Assembly (NCBI GenBank): GCA_963751595.1
Contig: CAVVVC010000001.1
Coordinates: 868,001-932,000 of the forward strand
Length of the DNA stretch: 64,000 bases
DNA from: JAHEGP01 sp963751595
GTDB lineage: Bacteria > Pseudomonadota > Gammaproteobacteria > Pseudomonadales > JAHEGP01
Direction of reading: 5' to 3'
Below the pieces are notes generated by a model that searched no databases, was not told the DNA's origin, and saw only the letters and a program-made list of their open reading frames with translations. Positions within the stretch are counted from its first letter, which is position 1. Each line of letters begins with the position of its first letter. The position numbers and the translations under genes were made by a program. This document shows, piece after piece, positions 60,074-64,000 of this stretch.

Positions 60074-61264
60074 GTGTCGAAAACACTGGTGGAGAACACA
60101 GCCGAAGAAACCCTGGTACCCTTCCTGCGGGGCATCATGGTGCATTCCCTGCAGGAGGCCGGCGTAAGCTTCAAGCAGGCCCACAGCATAGCCAGTGATA
60201 TCCGTTCACAGCTGGGCAGCAAGTCACAAGTCACCACCAGCGAACTGGAACAACGGGTCATCAAGAAGCTGGCGCGGCTGGACAGGGCAGATCACCTGGA
60301 GCGCTATAAAGAACGTTGGCTGCCCCGTCTGATCGAGGTTGAACACGGCGACGGGCAGATTACCGAGTTCTCGCCGGAGCTGTACCGCAACGAACTCGAG
60401 GCCATCGGCCTGAAACCGGGGGAGGCGGTGGAAATAGTCGCCGCTGTCAGCGAACACCTGGGTAAGCGCCGGGTCAGTCGGGTCAAGTCTAACTACATTG
60501 CCCGCTTTACCTACCGCCTGCTGCGCAAATCGAAAACCCTGGGGCCGGCGGTGGCCCAGCGCTGGTTGGTATGGCGTGACTTCATTAACAGTGGCAGGTC
60601 TCTGGTGATACTGCTGGGGGGCTCCCCCGGATCGGGCAAGAGCACCATCGCGGCGGATATGGCCAGCCGGCTGAATATTGTTCGCACCCAGTCCACGGAC
60701 ATGCTCCGTGAGGTCATGCGCAGCATTATCTCGATCAATGTGCAGCCGCTGCTGCACCGCTCGTCTTTCTCCGCCTGGACCTTGCTGTCCAATGCCAACA
60801 GCAAGGACGAAGCCTACACCGATGCGTTGCTGGTTGAGGGCTTTACCAAGCAGGCAGCCATCCTTTCCACTGCGATCGAAGCGGTTATCCAGCGGGCCGT
60901 GCGCGAGAGCGTTTCACTGATTGTCGAGGGGGTGCATCTTCACCCGGCAAGCACCTCGGCGTTTACCGCCCTCGACGATGCACTGGTAGTGCCGGTGATG
61001 TTGGCGGTGCCCAGCAGCAAGGGGCTGCGTAAGCGCATCACCGGGCGCAGTTCGGCGGCGCCCCAACGGAGGGCACAGCACTACCTCGAACATTTCGACT
61101 CTATCTGGAAGCTGCAGTCGTATCTGCTCGATGAGGCGGATCAGGCCGGCGTGCCCATTATCATCAACGATAGCCGGGAGCACGTATTCCGTGAGGTCAT
61201 GCTCGCCACCATACAGTTGCTGTCGCAGCAGTTCGAAAAAACACCGGACACCGTATTTGCTTGA
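60074..61264 (+). CDS. 2-phosphoglycerate kinase-like protein
   Basis: 396 residues from a GTG at 60,074. N-terminal helical region (about 15-110) of ATP-cone type, then a P-loop kinase domain with Walker A GGSPGSGKST near residue 182, the STDMLREVMRSI region, ALLVEGFTKQA and VSLIVEGVHLHP. Archaeal relatives phosphorylate 2-phosphoglycerate to 2,3-bisphosphoglycerate; bacterial members are uncharacterised. The neighbouring histidine phosphatase could be a partner, by inference only. Confidence 0.82.
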   Translation: MSKTLVENTAEETLVPFLRGIMVHSLQEAGVSFKQAHSIASDIRSQLGSKSQVTTSELEQRVIKKLARLDRADHLERYKERWLPRLIEVEHGDGQITEFSPELYRNELEAIGLKPGEAVEIVAAVSEHLGKRRVSRVKSNYIARFTYRLLRKSKTLGPAVAQRWLVWRDFINSGRSLVILLGGSPGSGKSTIAADMASRLNIVRTQSTDMLREVMRSIISINVQPLLHRSSFSAWTLLSNANSKDEAYTDALLVEGFTKQAAILSTAIEAVIQRAVRESVSLIVEGVHLHPASTSAFTALDDALVVPVMLAVPSSKGLRKRITGRSSAAPQRRAQHYLEHFDSIWKLQSYLLDEADQAGVPIIINDSREHVFREVMLATIQLLSQQFEKTPDTVFA

Positions 61265-61284
61265 TACCTTCGCCCACCGCGTGA

Positions 61285-62958
61285 TCAGTGGTTCGCTGAC
61301 GACCCGCTGGTGGCCCCGGTTATGCCCACAGCCCGGTTGACCGGGTCGATGAGCACGCCGGGATTGAGAATTCCCGCCGGGTCGAGCTGCTGCTTGACCG
61401 CAGCCAGCGCCTGGCGAAACAGGGCAGGGGACTGCTTTTCATAGCCACCGCGATGGTCTCGCCCCACCGCATGATGGTGGGTGACAGTGCCGCCCAGTGA
61501 CACCACAGCCTCGCTGGCTACCTGCTTGATATCCCGCCACACAGCCAACGCAGAATCCATGTCGCCGCGATTGCTACCCACGGCATAGAAGGTAAAGTAG
61601 GGCGCCGGACCGTCCGGATAAATGTGGGTAAAGCGACATGAAACCAGCGGGGCGCGGCCGGTAAGCCTTTCGATGGCCTCACCCACCTGTTGCCGCACAC
61701 CCTGGTAGAGCGCCTCGAATCCGTCCCAGGTAATGGCCGTTTCGAAGGTATCGGCGATAATACCCATGGGGGTCAGTAAATTGCGGTAATAGGGCATGCG
61801 GATAAAGGCATTGCGCCACTCCTGTGCCGGAGCAGCGCCTCCCTGTCCATCGGCAGCTACCACTTGCTCGCCGCCGAAGTCCGCCGTCAACTGCAGTGCC
61901 CGCTGCATCCAGGCGTCCAAACCATGGTCCGCCGATTCGAAGCCCAGCACCAACACGGCGCAGTTGCCATCACCCACATTATTGAGAAAGGCCTCGAGGG
62001 GATCCAGCAAACGACAGTTGCTGGGGAACAGCCCGGATTGTGACAATGCCCGGGTGGCTGCCACCGCGTTATCAAAGCGCGAGAAGCGAACCGACGTCGA
62101 CTCCTTATGCACGGGCAGATGCTGTAAACGCAACCAGGCATCAGTGATCAGTCCCAGGGTTCCTTCCGAACCAATCACCATGCGATCGGGCGAAGGTCCC
62201 GCCCCCGAACCCGGCAGACGTCGGCTGGCCATGACACCCGCGGGGGTGACCATCCGGGTGGACTCGACGAAATCATCGATATGGGTATACAAGCTGGCAA
62301 AATGCCCACCGGCCCGGGTAGCGATCCAACCCCCGAGGCTGGAAAACTGGAAGCTCTGGGGGAAGTGGCGCAGGGTCAGCCCGTGGGGGCGCAACTGCGC
62401 TTCCAGGGCGGGCCCGAGAACACCGGCCTGGATGCGCGCAGCGCGACTGCTGGTATCGACTTCCAGAACCTTGTTCAGCTTTTCCATGTCCAGAGACAGG
62501 GTGCCTGCATAGGCATCGCCGACCGCCGGCTCCACCCCACCGCAGACACTGGTACCCCCGCCGAACGGAATGACCGCAATGTTCTGGTTCGACGCCCAGT
62601 CGAGCAGATCGACCAGTTCCTGCTCACTGCGGGGGAAAGCCACTGCATCCGGCGCCGGCGGCCGCTGGCGAGCACACCAGCGCAGCATGTCAGCACAGGA
62701 TTTGCCGTAGCTGTGAATCAGGCGGTCGTAGTGATGGATCGACACGATCGGCTGCAGGGATCCCGGAACCGTAAGCCGCGAAGCAGACAGTTCGAACTCG
62801 TTCAGACCAGGCTCGTTGACCGTGATCAAGCCCTCGGGGCACAGTTGCGCCGCCATTTGCTCGATCAGGCCCGTTTCGCTTGCGCTGAGCATCTCGTCGG
62901 CATAGCCCCAACCCCAAAAACGCAATGGTTTACGGCCCGATAAAGTCGCTACTGTCAT
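61285..62958 (-). CDS. FAD-binding oxidase, alkyldihydroxyacetonephosphate-synthase-like
   Basis: 557 residues from the ATG at 62,958 (MTVATLSGRKPLRFWGWGYA). FAD-binding loop VIPFGGGTSVCGGVEP near residue 135, FQFSSLGGWIATRAGGH and VIGSEGTLGLITDAW, and the late HHHAVGRDH (about 525) where AGPS has its HH-G-K region. AGPS makes ether lipids in eukaryotes; bacterial homologs of this length have uncertain substrates. No plasmalogen genes seen nearby. Convergent with the 2-phosphoglycerate kinase gene across 20 bases. Confidence 0.87.
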   Translation of the reverse strand: MTVATLSGRKPLRFWGWGYADEMLSASETGLIEQMAAQLCPEGLITVNEPGLNEFELSASRLTVPGSLQPIVSIHHYDRLIHSYGKSCADMLRWCARQRPPAPDAVAFPRSEQELVDLLDWASNQNIAVIPFGGGTSVCGGVEPAVGDAYAGTLSLDMEKLNKVLEVDTSSRAARIQAGVLGPALEAQLRPHGLTLRHFPQSFQFSSLGGWIATRAGGHFASLYTHIDDFVESTRMVTPAGVMASRRLPGSGAGPSPDRMVIGSEGTLGLITDAWLRLQHLPVHKESTSVRFSRFDNAVAATRALSQSGLFPSNCRLLDPLEAFLNNVGDGNCAVLVLGFESADHGLDAWMQRALQLTADFGGEQVVAADGQGGAAPAQEWRNAFIRMPYYRNLLTPMGIIADTFETAITWDGFEALYQGVRQQVGEAIERLTGRAPLVSCRFTHIYPDGPAPYFTFYAVGSNRGDMDSALAVWRDIKQVASEAVVSLGGTVTHHHAVGRDHRGGYEKQSPALFRQALAAVKQQLDPAGILNPGVLIDPVNRAVGITGATSGSSANH

Positions 62959-63266
62959 TGCCTGTGCACCCTGTAACACCCATGGAAGAAGGGGCAGAGT
63001 ATCACAGGCACCCCCAGGGCTGTGCAGGCCCGCATTGGTTGCTGACAACGCGAATTCCCGGCAAGACAATGCTTATTGCTCTGTTCACGGTTATTCCTTT
63101 GCTAAGGCTGTTCTGGATCAATAGTTAAACCCCCACCGGTCTGGTAGCATTGCATGGTGGTAGTCGCAAGCCGCGCACTTGACTGTGGGTCCAATATCCG
63201 GGCCGGTTGCTGTGGACAGCGGGAGTCGCCCGTCACGATCGATTCGAACTCATTTTTAAGGCAGCC
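62959..63266. other. 308-base gap between divergent genes
   Basis: No gene seen. Probably carries promoters of the FAD oxidase and CHAD genes. A small frame at 62,925-63,128 overlaps the oxidase start and is not accepted. Confidence 0.4.
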
Positions 63267-64000
63267 ATGACCAAAACCCAGGCCACACATTTTATTTGCT
63301 CCGGACCGGAAATCCTCCAACAACTACAGCTTCCCGAACCCTATCAGTTAGACGGGAGTCCGGATAATCTGGTACCGGTTGCGGCACTGGACAACTTTGA
63401 CAACCAGCTGCTGCGGCGCAATCAGGTGCTTCTGCAATCCTCCGAGGAGTTGTTCCTGCTGGACGATGCGGGCCTGCTGACAGCGCCACTGGCAAGCAAG
63501 CAGATGGGCTTCATGCCGGATAGCATCCCGGACGCTTTAAAGCCGGCCCTGGGCGGTGTGGAGGCGCTGCGCAGACTGGTGCCTGTTGCACACTTCGCCC
63601 TGCAACACTGCAGCTCCCGTCTGCTCGACGATGACCGCAAGACCTGCGCCAGGCTCACCCTGTTGCAGATCGACTCCACAGCCGGCGTGCATGTGAACTG
63701 GATTGAGCTGCACCCTCTGCGGGGCTACGACAGCGCCTTCAAACTGCTGCGCCAGCAATTTCTCGACCTCGGTGCGAAGGAGCACGCCGAGCCCGTGCAA
63801 TTACTGCAGCAGCTGGGATATAGCGACAGCGGATACCAGAACAACCCGCCGGTTGCATTGTCGCCTGATTTGACAGCCCAGGTTGCAGCCAGGCGCATGG
63901 TATCGACCTTTCTCGGCGTGGCGCGGCAAAATGAACAGGGCATCATCGATGATCTCGACACCGAGTTTCTGCATGACTACAGGGTGAGTTTGCGCCGTGT
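63267..64000 (+). CDS. CHAD-domain protein (N-terminal part, runs off the window)
   Basis: 244 residues seen from the ATG at 63,267 (TTTTTAAGGCAGCC upstream). The first half (LDNFDNQLLRRNQVLLQSSE, CARLTLLQIDSTAGVHVNW) looks like a degenerate CYTH fold. At about 234-244 FLHDYRVSLRRV is the start of the CHAD helical domain, known to bind polyphosphate. The remainder lies beyond base 64,000. Confidence 0.8.
   Translation, partial: MTKTQATHFICSGPEILQQLQLPEPYQLDGSPDNLVPVAALDNFDNQLLRRNQVLLQSSEELFLLDDAGLLTAPLASKQMGFMPDSIPDALKPALGGVEALRRLVPVAHFALQHCSSRLLDDDRKTCARLTLLQIDSTAGVHVNWIELHPLRGYDSAFKLLRQQFLDLGAKEHAEPVQLLQQLGYSDSGYQNNPPVALSPDLTAQVAARRMVSTFLGVARQNEQGIIDDLDTEFLHDYRVSLRR

Overview
The window is gammaproteobacterial chromosome, most likely a marine Cellvibrionales/Halieaceae-type bacterium. 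This is inferred from gene content and order and is not proven. The backbone is GC-rich and carries the classic gammaproteobacterial neighbourhood clpA - infA - bpt/ate - aat - trxB // ftsK - lolA - rarA - (crcB) - serS. E. coli has the same order, but here lrp and cydDC are missing between trxB/aat and ftsK. A wax ester synthase/DGAT, a Blc-type lipocalin, a PQQ-dependent dehydrogenase and an AGPS-like FAD oxidase fit an aerobic marine heterotroph.

Layout. 0-17 kb: housekeeping genes, ending with a gor / GCS2-type ligase / zinc deacylase run. 17-32 kb: tail-specific protease prc, a VOC protein with a DUF3047 protein, wax ester synthase, lipocalin, a large lipoprotein alpha/beta hydrolase, an acyltransferase, a BtuF-like binding protein, and a translationally coupled pair made of an EF-hand/FGE-like lipoprotein and a PQQ lipoprotein dehydrogenase. 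32.3-51.5 kb: a complete chromosomal integron. intI lies on the minus strand, with a LexA-box-like site over its promoter. An attI-type site at about 33,654 is followed by about 16 cassettes, all reading away from intI and separated by attC sites whose folded arms can be seen. 51.5-56.4 kb: a scarred boundary with pseudogene remnants (aldehyde dehydrogenase, crotonase-like, a DUF1428 gene split by a MITE) around an intact SulP transporter and GFA and DUF5062 genes. 56.7-64 kb: backbone again, with MOSC protein, ICMT-like methyltransferase, histidine phosphatase, 2-phosphoglycerate kinase, AGPS-like oxidase and the start of a CHAD protein.

Cassette contents: two tandem 298-bp cassettes plus a decayed third copy; a TIR-transmembrane protein paired with a secreted DUF4019 protein; a Cap12-type TIR fused to what looks like a CHAT/caspase-like domain; five toxin-antitoxin loci (RelE/HigA-like, HigBA, BrnTA, RHH-RelE, and an orphan damaged BrnT); a UlaG-like metallo-hydrolase; a DUF1254/DUF1214 protein; and small unknowns. 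Four insertion sequences entered the array: two near-identical IS66-type copies with perfect 8-bp target duplications, one IS5/IS1182-type element with 4-bp duplications, and one two-gene IS91-type element. For three of them the disrupted gene can be rebuilt exactly across the insertion. The IS91-type element abuts the core of an attC site.

The best candidates for an undescribed system are the two TIR cassettes, in particular the TIR + CHAT-like fusion. Its first seven codons were displaced by the IS5-type element, but its reading frame stays open from an ATG inside the IS end.
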